Source: Cystobasidiopsis lactophilus (taxonomy: Eukaryota > Basidiomycota > Agaricostilbomycetes > Agaricostilbales > Chionosphaeraceae). From it: DNA of 64,000 bases. This document shows positions 32,991 to 46,047 of the stretch, piece by piece. Position 1 is the stretch's first letter. The number at the start of each line of letters is the position of its first letter. The DNA is taken from assembly GCA_001599975.1 (NCBI GenBank), contig BCIO01000001.1, positions 124,001 to 188,000 of the forward strand, given 5' to 3'. Position numbers and translations under genes: made by a program. Below the pieces are notes generated by a model, which saw nothing but the letters and a program-made list of their open reading frames with translations, did not search any database and was not told where the DNA came from.

Positions 32991-34741
32991 TCAGAATCCG
33001 AAAGCGCCATTGGAGTTTGCCGCCTTCTCGCCAAGCTCCTTTGGGTGGCTAGTGAGTCTTTGCAGGGGGACGGGCCGGACGTAGCTGGGGGCATCGGATG
33101 CTGTATTCTCTTCAGGAGTAGCAGGATCTCGTAGGTGTAAGCACATTCGTTGGATGATCACAGAGGTGAACAAAAGAGCTGAGCGGGCACGACTGCTCTT
33201 TAGTTAAACAGCTAAAGATCTTGGTCTCACAATCCGGCAGAGCTCACAGAAAGGGGCGCTGAATGAATTGGACATGAGCATAATCGGGGTGACATATCGA
33301 GTGAAGGCTTACTGGAGCGGCTGGACTGTGGCGTTCGACTTGCGCGATCATCAGCTTGGGCCAGGACAACCGCAGGTCGCCGACACACTTTAAACCAGCA
33401 GACATTTCTTTGGCAAGTTATCTTTAGTTCTTGGTGTACGAAGGTGGATGGCCACAGTTTTAAACTCACAGGATGTTGAAAGCCAGGACCAGGACAAAGT
33501 ACATTAGGTTTTGCATGGCTATCTTGTTGAGTAGAGCAACCGAGTAGCCTGCATCACCGAGAATAGGAAGCAATGATAAGATTATGGACTCCTCTGCGCG
33601 ATCGAGCGCGAGGGTCTTACCGCTGTGCCAAAGGTGTACGACTTTAGCCAAGGTGGCGGCAACGATTGCAGCGTCATAAACCATTGGCCCTGCAAAGCAC
33701 AATGCGCTCTGGTTCTACGGGATTGCTGCCTCGAATGACTCACATAGCCAGTAAATCCAGTCTGCACTTGCCGAGCTCAGTCGAAGCTTGGCCGCGTAAA
33801 TTTACCGGGAGCCTACCGATTCCGGCATGGGCAGCAGATGGGATGTTCAGGCAACCCATAATGCCAAATCCCGGAGGCAGTCTCAAGTAAGTGGCTGAAG
33901 AGAGGGTCCAGATTTGGACGCCGAGTCCGCCTGGGTGCCCGACCACATTCTGAGTAAATTGCGTAGGCGCTTTGGCAACGAAGCGGTACTTACTGAGCGC
34001 AATGAGTAGGAGGACAGCGGCCAAAGCTTTACTTTTCCCCCACAAAGCTATCACACGCATGGCCGATAAGAACTCCGCGGCCAAAAGCAATGGCAGAGGG
34101 AGAATCGGCAGCAATAGGTGAGCATGCTGGATCGATGTGTATTCAGCACTTGACTTCAAACTGTGATGTGGTGCTTACGGAGCAGAGGTCATCCGATAGA
34201 ATGAGCCAGGCCAAACACATCCCGATGGCTAAGCAAAACGTAGATGAGTCGACTCCGTGCTCTGCATGAGAACTTCCGCACTCACCCATGTAGCAAACTG
34301 TGTAGTAGCGACTACTTAAGCACTTCAGATGTGACAGAGAATCGCATCTGTGCAGTCAAGACCGTACAGAAATAGAAACGCGACGGCTGGGCCACAAGTG
34401 AGTCGGTGAGCTGGGCAAGAAGACGCGTCCACCTACAAACAATTGATATAGACCGCCGCCAGAATCTATCTAACTCCATCGGAAACGTTGTAAGGACATC
34501 CCAGCCGACCAGGGCAACCCCTGCCGTGACATCTGGTTGGGCGTCCTGAGCAACGAGAATGCGTCTAACTCTTCTAACACGGTGGCGACTCACAGACTTT
34601 GACTTGGAATAAAGAATTGTTCAGCGCAATAACGCCATGAAGCTGGGCAGAGACTTGGGCCACTGCAGAGGCTGCCGCCGCCGAGGCTGCCACCGCCACA
34701 CTCGGGTCCGAAATCGTGGGCAAAGGCAGGCCTGTGGACAT
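32991..34741 (-). CDS. Seven-helix membrane protein, DUF6533-like, tandem copy I
   Basis: It starts MSTGLPLPTISDPSVAVAAS with an Ala-rich helix. Exon 2 gives VTAGVALVGWDVLTTFPMEL, whose GWD and acidic positions recall the DUF6533 entry helix of basidiomycete heptahelical proteins. Later exons give LLLAAEFLSAMRVIALWGKS, matching the family's E-x-L-x-x-x-R-x-x-A-L-W helix, then GPMVYDAAIVAATLAKVVHL and NLMYFVLVLAFNIL (donor right after NIL in all three copies). The last exon gives LLFTSVIIQRMCLHLRDP and a polar tail ending SNGAFGF. About seven hydrophobic segments are visible, no signal peptide. The ligand and role are unknown; a receptor-like function is only a guess. Confidence 0.7.
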
Positions 34742-35377
34742 CGGAAACAAATGGCAATGCCGTCGAGTAGTAACAACCGGTCAAAGCATTTGGAGACACG
34801 GCCAAACGACGATCCAACAAGAACAGGCGGCAGACGAATCCCTCACATTCTGGAGTAGGAGAAAGGTAAGTCCGAGACACGAGCGCTCGACAAATTTGTC
34901 GATGGTTGATCAGTCACTTGGAAAGACAATCGTGGACGCGGCCGTGCGGCTGAGCGTGGCGACAAAACGCACGCAGGAGGAAAAGGAGTTTGCTGCGCGG
35001 CAGCCCAAATACCAGTCCTCACGACCACTGAATAGATTTGTAAGAGGTGATGAGATTCATCGAGTAAGCGGTCAAGTAAGAGCACCGTCGGAGGGCAACA
35101 TTCCCAAAACAAGTTGAAGTGAGGACAGGACCTGACTCACCAGAGTCTGCGGAGCCTGGCATCAATTTTACGGTACTGCGGCACTATGACTTGAAATTGC
35201 AGTGGAAAAAAGGCAAGATCTCGACTAAGCCGCCCCGACGAGCTTTCCCTTAGCACTGCCTGGTGGCAACATCGTGACCATCGTCTGGGCGCGAGCTTCT
35301 CGCCATGCAGCGCCCGCGTCCTGCCGCGCCAATGGCATCCAAGACAAGCAAGATCGAACGCTAACAAGCAAATCGCA
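34742..35377. other. Intergenic between membrane-protein copies I and II
   Basis: 636 bp between the start of copy I and the stop of copy II. Short frames lie on both strands with no family resemblance. It should hold the copy I promoter. Confidence 0.4.
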
Positions 35378-36960
35378 TTATACTGCTTCGCGGGAATTTT
35401 CGCCGTGCGTAGGAAGCACCGGGCTACTGAGTGGCGATTTTTCCGGAGTGACTGTGTTGAGTGGTAAGGACACCGTGTGAGATACAGGGGGAAGGCTGAG
35501 CTCGGCAATGGCAGAGACGTTGGGTGCACGAAGATGAAGACACATGCGCTGAATGAGGACCGAGGAAAAAAACAGAGCTGTTGGAACAACCGTGAGCTGG
35601 TGTCGCAGAGCAAGGCCTCTTTTGCACTTACAAAATGGTGCACTGTAGACAGGTTGGAGTAAAAGGGGGCGTCTAGTCTAGTCAAATGTACTGGCACTCA
35701 CTGGAGGGCATGCACAGCCGGATTGGAAAAGGCGCGGAAGTAAGAAACGTTACTGGGCGTGATGTGAGCTGATGGAATGTATAGTGTGAATACAAGGGCA
35801 GCTCACAGGATGTTGAATGCCAACATAAGACAAAAGTAGGACAAATTTTCTTTCCAGATCTTCAGTAGCAGAGGAGCCGTGTAGCCTGTCTTCTTTGTCA
35901 ACCGATTATGGTGGAGGATTGGAATGGTCTTCGCACCTTCACGCCACAGTTGGATCACTTTGGCTGATGTGAATGCGACAATCAAGGCATCAAAACACAG
36001 CGGCGCTAAAAGGCTTCTTGTCAACTACCATCGCAGCTTACTGGGTAAACTCACGCATCCAGAACAACCAGTCTGAAGGTAGCTTTAGATGAGTAACGGG
36101 GTAATAGGGGAGCGACATGCCAATGCTTTTCTTTGAGGGTGGTGGGGAATTCAAACACCCCAACAAGCCGGGAATGACAAGCGGCCCAGCTCCAACGATG
36201 GCCCAAATCTGTATAATCACCCCGGCTTGGCGGAATATCAGGGGATGATTGAAGCCGCGATTGGCGTGGACCTTGTACACACCAATAGCAATGGCCCCCA
36301 AGAAGCCCGCCAAGAACCGACTGTTGTTCCATAGAGCCGCAGCTCTTAAGGTGGCAAGAAATTCGATCGCAATATAAAGTGGGATGGGAATGACAGGCAG
36401 TAGCCAATGACCACGCTGCCGGCGAGGCGTCAGCTCCGAGAATTCTAGCTGGCAAAAGTCACCTACTGTGCAGGCGTCCTCGGACCAAACAAGCCATGCC
36501 AGACACATTGCTATAACCATGTGAAATACGGTCCAATAGCGACTTAAGGCGTCGTTAGGACGAATCTGGTCTTGGTAAAGGAGGGCTCACAGAAACAAAA
36601 AGACCACCGCTGGGCTATCTGTCAGGACTGTGGTAGATCAATTGGAGAGACAACGTACTCGCTGCCGATACTGCACGTCTGGAAAACCTCTCGCGCTCCA
36701 TCTTGACGGTGCAAACGAAATCCCAGCCGGTCAGAGCCACACCCGCCGTCAAATCTGACAGCGTGAGATTAGCTGGGGACTAAATTGGGGCATTCAACGA
36801 GCTTACAAGTCTTTAACCTCCAGAGCGAGTCGCTGAGGGTTATCAAGCTGTGCATCCGAGTTGACATCTCTGCAATCGCAGAAGCGGCGGCAGCAGAAGC
36901 CATGGCCGCAACAACTGGATCGCTAATATCAGGAGGCAAAGGTGCTGTAGATGTTGCCAT
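35378..36960 (-). CDS. Seven-helix membrane protein, DUF6533-like, tandem copy II
   Basis: The start MATSTAPLPPDISDPVVAAM aligns with copy I, followed by the same Ala-rich segment. Exon 2 reads LTAGVALTGWDFVCTVKMER. The third exon includes YWTVFHMVIAMCLAWLVW and the E-x-L helix IAIEFLATLRAAALWNNS, then VIIQIWAIVGAGPLVIPGLL. Exon CFDALIVAFTSAKVIQLWRE ends at LAFNIL with the conserved donor. A small exon NVSYFRAFSNPAVHAL follows, and the last exon has ALFFSSVLIQRMCLHLRAPN and a Ser/Pro-rich tail ending THGENSREAV. Exon borders coincide with copies I and III. The sequences are well diverged, so the duplication is old. Confidence 0.7.
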
Positions 36961-37761
36961 AGTGGTGGATGCAGTCGAAAGTCTTCGCAGAGGGAAAGGT
37001 TCAGTCAGTAGCAAGGCAGTGCCGATCCTCATGGCCGACACGAATCTGACGAATTGGGAACCTAGAACTTCTTTGCGATCCCTTTCAGTCCATGAGCCCG
37101 TAATAGCGGCATGGAGATCGGCTGGGACAGCTTGCGCGCACGGCCGCATGCATCAAAGGATGGGCATGTCGTTATCGGTTGCCTCATCATAGCTCCATCC
37201 ACGATGCATCTTTCACCCAAAATGAATGAAACTAAAATACCGTTACTTTGGAAGGAGAGTGGGGACGTCAGATGAGTACCGACCCTTCAAGAAACACCGC
37301 GACTGATCTTTTAATTTGGCAGGGCTGTACGCGACTCGAGGGCGCCATAATGTAAGAGAACCCGCTGGCGCTGAGAAGAAGCAACAGCAAGGAAGCGAGT
37401 TACCCCTACAGGAGCAGAGACGAAGAGGCAGAGAGCAAGCTCGGTTGGCTGGCATCGGGGCGGGACGTCACTGTGCCGCTTTCATAGCTGGCTCAAAGTG
37501 GGTCGGACCTGGCAATCGAGATTCTATGCAAGGACAAGAGTGCCGGGCACGCATTAAAGCGCGTTGCACATTTCAACAAGCGGGAGAAGGACTGGAAAGG
37601 CGAAGTTGGCCGTCGGTGCGAGAGCTTCGCTCAACGATGATTGGACGCCAAGGTGGCGAACAGAGAACCGGTATTGGCGCCTGGTGGTCTACACTTCATG
37701 CATACAGGCTGATTATGCAAATATGCGCATTGCACAAGACATCAAATAGGTTAAGACAGGC
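36961..37761. other. Intergenic between membrane-protein copies II and III
   Basis: About 0.8 kb. Short plus-strand frames (for instance 37316-37765) show no protein-like pattern and overlap the copy III tail. No gene is supported. Confidence 0.4.
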
Positions 37762-39480
37762 CTAGACTTTGCTATCGAAGTTGGCATGGTGGACACAAAT
37801 GCGGAATGTTGCCGCGGAGCCTAGCTCGTCGAAGGGCTTTTGGGGTAGAGGGGTAAGATCGCTGAGGAGAAGATCTTCGGTCGCAGCATCGGTGGCGCCC
37901 GGTGCGCGTAGGTTGAGGCACATGCGCTGTTGCAAAGTGAGCGGATGGTTTGGTCCGGGAGAACGGGCTCACTTGAATGACAACAGACGCGAAGAAAAGG
38001 GCTGCAGCGCAAGACATCAGCACACGCCGACCGAAAGCCTTCTTGAACCTCACAGAAAGGTGCGCTGCAATTGATCATGTTTCAGCGAGGTTCCCACAAC
38101 AGGAGAAAAACCGTACTGTAGAGGTTTGATGACCGCGTTGGACTTTGTGGAGCTAAGCGGACGCTGCAATACTGTGGTGCGAAAGCCTACATGAAACCAG
38201 ACCACATTTCTTCCAACGAATCTCAGGCAAGCTGCTCGACAACCTCACACAGTGCGCTCACAAGACATTGAAGGCAAAAATCGCGAAGAAGTATCCTAGG
38301 TTTTCGCTCAATAGCTTGTGCAGCAAGGCAGTGTAGTAGCCTGCGACTCAATCAGCGTGCGCCCGCACCCCTCCGAGGAAATAAGAACATACCTTGGTGA
38401 TAGTGTTGAAGTGCTCTCACAATCGTCAAACCGACGACTACTGAATCAAAGACTAAGGGCGCTGTACCAATCGCCACTTGCAGTAAGAGGGGTCAACAGG
38501 AAGCCCGAGGACGAGAGGACGAACACAGCCAGAAGAACCAGTCTGCGCGCAAATCAGATTCTGTCTAGTCGATTACAGCGGTAGATCTCTCACTTGTGTC
38601 AACAGTCGCCGGAGGAGGAACATCGATGCATCCAACGCCTTCCGGACCAGGCGGAGTTAGAGCTGTGTCTGGCAGTATTGCCCATATTTCCACGGCCACA
38701 CCGCCTTCAAGGACATCAGTTGCGTCTTAGAGAGATGAAAGGACCTACCAAGGGCCAAACATGCCAAGAGAATCATGACAATTCGGCTCCGGTCCCAAAT
38801 TGCCACGACGCGCGAGCCGGCGAGAAACTGCATCGAGAGGAGTAGCGGAATCGCTAAGACAGGCAGTAGCCAATGGCCCGACTTTTATGTCGTGAGAGGT
38901 TGTTGGTTGACTGAACGCGTACGAACCCACTTGGCACGCTTTCGGAGACCACTTAAACCAAACCGACACCATAGCCGTGACTGGGGCCGCCAATCAGACG
39001 TTGCGGCTCCATGAAACCAATCGGATTCACCCGAGTATACGACCGTGAAGTAGCGCCTGGGCCGAGCTGTCTGTCAACATATTGGCGGGTTCGCTTGAGG
39101 GCGATCACTCACAAAAATAGGAAGACAGACGCTGGGCATGGATTCGATTTAGAAGTTTCCTCGTAAAAACTGAAATCGAGCTCACAGAAAACGGAAATCT
39201 TCCTTCTCCAAAAACGCGCGTGCTCTTGCGGAATGGTTGCCAGAAGATCCCAGCCGCTCATGGCAACCGCCGAAGTAACGTCTAGTGGGTCTCGTCAGCT
39301 TGGTTGAAAGATACATGTAGTCTTCGTACACGTGTTAAAGCCGAACAGCATGTTGTCAAGGGACATGGCCGATTGCATTTGTGAGGTCAATTGTGTAACG
39401 GCGGACGCGGCCGCCTTTGAAGCCATCGCTGCGACCGCAGCGTCTGTGATGACAGGTGCAGCAGGAAGTGTTGCTGACAT
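37762..39480 (-). CDS. Seven-helix membrane protein, DUF6533-like, tandem copy III
   Basis: It starts MSATLPAAPVITDAAVAAMA, again an Ala-rich head. Exon 2 gives VTSAVAMSGWDLLATIPQEH with the GWD signature. The helix ending GYFFAIFAFNVL has the conserved donor after the last codon. Near the end CAAALFFASVVIQ is joined by an extra intron (about 37938-37974) to RMCLNLRAPGATDAATEDLL, an intron missing from copy I; the tail ends VHHANFDSKV. The middle exons (38400-38900) are poorly preserved to my eye, so I cannot rule out that this copy is damaged. An in-frame ATG upstream at 39543 would lengthen the N-terminus, but homology favours 39480. Confidence 0.55.
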
Positions 39481-40047
39481 TTTTCGTTGGCGTGGTTGTC
39501 CCTGGACAAAAGGCATGCGAGCGGAGGGCATCAGGCGTTTCAAGCACTGGTGGCTTGTGCGCTGGTCGCCGCTAGTGTGCCGGCGCTTCTCTTTGCCAGG
39601 GCTACCGCGTTGTCAAGGGACATCAAAGCAGATCTGAATCGAGTCAATCACTCTCTAAGCCGCACGACAAAGATAGCGTGCGCATCCGGTAGAGTCTGAA
39701 GAGAGCGGGGAGCGGAGGCGCATTGGTCTATCATAAAGAGACCTGGCTCGGAAGCCGGCTGCGGTGAGAATGTGATTGATACGCTCTCAATGTGGGTTGC
39801 GAGAGATTGGCTGTGCGCGCAAGTCCGTTCTGGCAGTCACAAAGGAGCGAGGGCACTGGTCGAAAGCCTCAGATTCACCGAGCCTAGCCGCTCGAGAGTC
39901 GGGCTACCTCCACCACCGTATTCATAGAACACAAGTACATCAGAAAACGCGACAGTCGTAAGTAGGGAACCACAAGGCAGCCGTCGACGCGGAGCAAGAG
40001 GACTTCGCACTGGAGAGACAGCCTTCGTTCGCGACGGCGACGCGAAC
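39481..40047. promoter_or_regulatory. Divergent intergenic region
   Basis: 567 bp between the starts of membrane-protein copy III (minus) and the UBLCP1 gene (plus). No coding feature is supported; it must contain both promoters. Confidence 0.4.
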
Positions 40048-41359
40048 ATGTCGAGCTCGGCGAGCAGCACATCGGGTGCTATAGCCGACGCCTCTCAATC
40101 AGCGAGCGCGCAAACCCCAGATGCCGACCCCTCCACGGAAGTCATCCAACTTTCTTTCAAGCACAATGGCGTGCTCTACCAGTGCCAAGTCAACTCGGGC
40201 GACCTGATCATGGATCTTAAGGCTACCATCTGGAGTTTGTCGGCCGTCCCACCGGAGAGACAGAAGATTCTGGGTCTGCAGAAGGGGCGGCTCCCCAGCG
40301 ACGACAGCATGATCAAGTCGTTGTCCCTCGCCTCCAACAAGCCTTTCCAAGTGATCGGCACGCCAGACGGCCAAGAAGTCAAGCGGAACCCAGATTCGCC
40401 CGACGTGCTCGATGATTGGGACGTGTCAGTCGAAGACATGAAGAGGACGCAGGACATTGCGTTTCACGCGGCGCGTGAGAAGCGCAAGGTGGACGAAGCA
40501 GTGGCCAAGCTTGATCTGAACATCATGGTAGGCTGTTCTGCTGTGTTCGTGGCAGCCGAAGTTGAGACTTTACACCAGAACGCGCCTCGTCCCGGCAAAG
40601 GCTGTCTCGTGCTGGACTTGGACTACACGTTACTGGACTGCAAGCGATGGTCCGACTCGAGCGTGGCCACCATTGATTTTGCCAGGCCTTACTTGGAAGA
40701 GTTTCTTGAAGCGGCGTATAAGGACTTCGACATTCTGATTTGGTCGCAAACGCATTGGCGCTTCTTGTATGCTGCCGGGCTTTCGTTTCTTTATCCAGAG
40801 GCTGATCGTTGAAGTAGGGAGTCAAAGCTCATTGAGCTGAACATGATCGGGGCCCATTCCAAGTACTTCATCACCTGCGTTCTCGACAAGACGTCCATGT
40901 TCGACGTCGTGTCCTTCAAAGGCACCCAACTCATGCAGCACGCCGTCAAACCGTGCGCCTTTAATTCCGATATGCGATGTACTCACTGAGTTGTTTTAAT
41001 GCCAGGTTGGAGATCATCTGGCGAAAATTTCCCGAGCAATACGGCCCTCACAACACCTTGCACGTCGATGATCTCTCACGGAACTTCAAGCTCAACCCGT
41101 TGAACGGCATCAAGATCCACGCCTTCGTGAGGCCTTCTTGTCCCTTGCCCTATCGGACCAAGCTGAAAACACTCTAGCGAGACGCCGCCAATCATAGACA
41201 CGACCGAGAGCTGCTCCTTTTGTCCAAGTATGCGCTCGCTTCTCACTTCACAAGTGTGCTGACGGCGCCCGGAACAGATACCTGACGGCAGTGAAAGACA
41301 CTGAAGATGTGCGCAAGCTGGACTTGTCCCAGTGGCGCGCCATCGCCAAGACTTTGTAG
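40048..41359 (+). CDS. UBLCP1: Ubiquitin-like domain-containing CTD/proteasome phosphatase
   Basis: The N-terminal ubiquitin-like domain (VIQLSFKHNGVLYQCQVN, SAVPPERQKILGLQKGRLPS, FQVIGTPDGQEVK) would dock on proteasome subunit Rpn1. After an intron the HAD/FCP phosphatase begins with GKGCLVLDLDYTLLDCKRW, the DxDxT nucleophile motif. The series continues FDILIWSQTHWRFL, ESKLIELNMIGAHSKYFITC, LEIIWRKFPEQYGPHNTLHV and VDDLSRNFKLNPLNGIKIHA, with the D-D motif near the end, closing LDLSQWRAIAKTL. UBLCP1 dephosphorylates 26S proteasome Rpt1 in the nucleus. Five introns are needed, all with good borders. Convergent with RVB2 at 190 bp. Confidence 0.93.
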
Positions 41360-41549
41360 ACGACCAACCACCCTGTATCATAGCTCACGTTCATATCTTT
41401 CAGGGGCACTCAAAAGCCCTTTTGCATCATGATCTTTCTCTCCCGGCAGCAGAGCGCTCGAGGAAAGCTGAGGCCATGTTCTATCAAGGGAGCGCATTGA
41501 TCAGTTCAATGTGCTGCGTCTTGGACGGCGATTGAAAGGCCTTCTACAA

Positions 41550-43345
<1,796 letters not shown>

Positions 43346-43513
43346 CGTGTTTGAGCAGCTCCAAGAAATTTCATGCGCTGAGCCTGAGCAGGAGCGGAGC
43401 GCTCAGTGGCGGTTTGGTGGCGTCGCTTCGTGGCTGATCGTAGACAGACTCTGAAGATTTCTGCACACGTCTATGCTTGTAGATTGCAAAAGGAGCTTGG
43501 CGAGATTGAGCTC

Positions 43514-45376
43514 TCAAAGTGAGCGTACGGCGCCTTGCACCTGGCGAAGCCTTTTGATGCTTTGACCCATGCGCCCAAACAAAGTCTGGAGGTGGTACAG
43601 AGTTGCTGGACCCGGTCTTCGAGCATAGTGTTTAGAAGCAATAGCCCTTTGATGGGTCATGACTTGCTTGGCGAAGTCACCGCTGACGGCACCGGTGCGC
43701 ACATTCGTCCAAAAGTCGCGCTCCGCTTCGTCGAGGCCGGCATTGCAATCCAGCACACTTTTGCTGACCGTCTGGATGAAGCTTCTCAAGCGGGCCCATT
43801 GGTGCAAGATGGAGTCGTTGAAAATGAAGTCGGAGTGCTGCAGCTCGCTCTGCCGCACCAATTCAGCCCTCACGTCCGCCCACACCTTCATGACAGAGTT
43901 GTAGATGACTTCATTGGATTGACAAGTGACGATATAACGTCCTCGGTCGCTGAGCCCAATGTGCAAGTGGACTTTACCACGCTCGCCATCGACAGGCTTC
44001 ACGTTGACCGGGATTCGAACGACAGGAGCAGATGCGGAAGTCGGTACCATTAGAGCAAAAAGGCCAGAGTCGCCAAACGTGTTGGAGTAGGGGCAGTCCA
44101 AGTTGCTCAAAATGGCTCCCCGTCGCTTGGTGTAGCTTGGCAGCCATCTCGCATCGTAAGTGTCGGCCTTCAGTGCTTCTGCCAACGTATCGGTACCGGG
44201 TTTCGACTGAGAGATGTTGTTTTTCTGTAGCAGCGTCTCCATCTCTTGCAGCGCCGCCGGGCCGTGCCGTTTTGTCGACAAGGCCCAGTTGGCGGCAGCC
44301 CATTGCGCCGTCTTCAGAAAGACGTATGCCACAGAATCTCTTGAGTATGCCACATCACTGACTTTCCGGGCCAGCAAGTCATGCCAGCCGGGCAAAGCCT
44401 GCAGGGTATGGATCGAGACACCGAATAGGGAGATGTGAGTGGAGGCGAAGGGGATCTTGTGAGCCTTGCAAAGGGCCAGCGTGCTATTGTAAGCTTGGCT
44501 GGCGAAGTAAAAATTGGCGCCTTCGATAGGTCCCAAAGGCACTCCTTTTGAACTGAGACCGGCAGGCGGGTCAGCGTTGACGAGGTCGGCGGTGCAGAGG
44601 TGCAAAACGCAATCCCGCAAGAGCGGCACACTGTCGGCGACGGGGCAGGTGGACAAATGTCGAAAGAGCACTTCCGACGTCAGGTTGAGCCAAATGTAGC
44701 TATAGCCCGCCACAAGGTGTCGGATTGCGCGCAAGACTCCGTTCAGACTTTCAGCCATGGCGATTCCGCGCGGTGAGATTTGGTCGGAATCATTGAGTAC
44801 CCCTCCAGATAATACAGAGATGTTCCATTCTGGCCAATGATAGACGTGGACGTGGGTTTCCATTTCCTGCGTGTCCATCTTGACCCCGCCTGAACCTAGA
44901 ACCACTCGAATCAAATGATACAGTGGCGGCAGCATCGTTGTCTACATTGAAACATTGAAGTGGAAGAAGTCAGCGTATGCTCCACAGTCCGACCGTTTCA
45001 ACTCGCTTACGGAAACCGGCTTTCGACTCATTTGACCAGCGACAAACACCCAGGGATGGGCTTGCTGCGACCTCTGACCGGCTTTCTTGCGCTGGACAAG
45101 CAGAGCGAGAATACAAATGTAGTCATCCAGTCTTTAAAGAAACGGTCAGACTGAACAATGAGTGCATTGGTTTGGGTCCGGTCCTTACTCCATATCCGTG
45201 TTCACAATTAAGGCAGAATCAAGGAGGTTCGGTATTGGTATGGCGTGATGCAGGAAGTCCTTGTCAAAGGTGACGCGAGGCGTCTTCAGCAGGAAGCCGT
45301 ATGGGGTAGGGTCGAAGTGCCAGCCCGGCTCTGCGCCTGGATGGTGATGAGGGTTGGAGCCCGAAACTGGGGCCAT
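43514..45376 (-). CDS. Family A paralogue 1, remote nucleoside-hydrolase-like protein
   Basis: Three exons. Exon 1 carries the HHHPGAEPGWHFDPTPYGFL motif and ends SALIVNTDME; a short intron joins LDDYICILALLVQRKK, so the mature motif is NTDMELDDYICI. A strand-acidic-helix layout like this, with D-x-E-x-D-D, is what opens the nucleoside hydrolase fold (DTDPGxDD) and its DUF1593 relatives (TDIENEPDD). Exon 2 ends WVFVAGQMSRKP. The long exon 3 has VHVYHWPEWNISVLSGG, a TYIWLN-like strand and IEGANFYFASQAYNSTLALC, which could match the N-x-x-F...A-A element of that fold. The C-terminal half is unknown. It is the most diverged of the three copies; about 570 residues. Confidence 0.6.
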
Positions 45377-45850
45377 GCGACACACTTCTTGGTGGGAATG
45401 CATTAAGAAGAAGACTGGCAGGCTTGAGAAGCGGTGCAAACGAGCTTGCCAAAGTATGTGAGACAGTACAAGCCATTGTAGTACAATTGACGCATTCTGG
45501 TCTTTAAAGAGACACTGTACAGCGACGCGACAGAGATACAGACAGCATGTCCTCAGGCAGGGTGCATGCTTCGGTGGGCAGCGGCCATTTAGGTAGCAAG
45601 AGGTGGGCGGAGAACGCAGATTTCTGATGAGCCAGCGGATCTCGGCAAGCGACTTGGAGACCTTGAAGCACAGCTAAATACTTCCATAATAGATTGGGGC
45701 AATGAATGGCGTCATGGAAGCTGTTCGAGTAGGCTGGCATTAAAGCACTTCGGGAGATTGGTGGCAGTGGAGCCTCCTCCGACTCGAGGTCGGCGCCCTT
45801 GTCCTGATTCTGGCGTCGCCTCCAGGTAGCTTGAGTGATAATAGTGGTCA

Positions 45851-46047
45851 CGAAGGGCTGTCATCGTGTTTGAGGAGCTCGAAGAAATTTCATGCTGGGC
45901 TAGCCGGGCTCTGGCCGCGCCGCTAAACTCTCAGTGACGGTTCGGTGGCGTCGTTTCAAAGATCGGTGTGTAGAAATCTAGTAATGCATAATCTAAGGCA
46001 TGTAAGGAACAAAAGCCTTCGGCCTCCTCTTTGTCAAGGATAAACGG
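45851..46047 (-). repeat. 3'-flank block of family A, middle copy
   Basis: About 200 bp downstream of copy 2, including CGTGTTTGAGGAGCTCGAAG and AGTAATGCATAATCTAAGGC, repeats at 48224-48436 behind copy 3. A more diverged version lies at 43337-43480 behind copy 1. The duplicated unit therefore comprised gene plus terminator region. Confidence 0.8.

Noticed and set aside
37316-37765. 149-codon plus-strand open frame between membrane-protein copies II and III
   Set aside because: Gln/Arg/Gly-rich, no conserved pattern, and it overlaps the C-terminal exon of copy III on the other strand.
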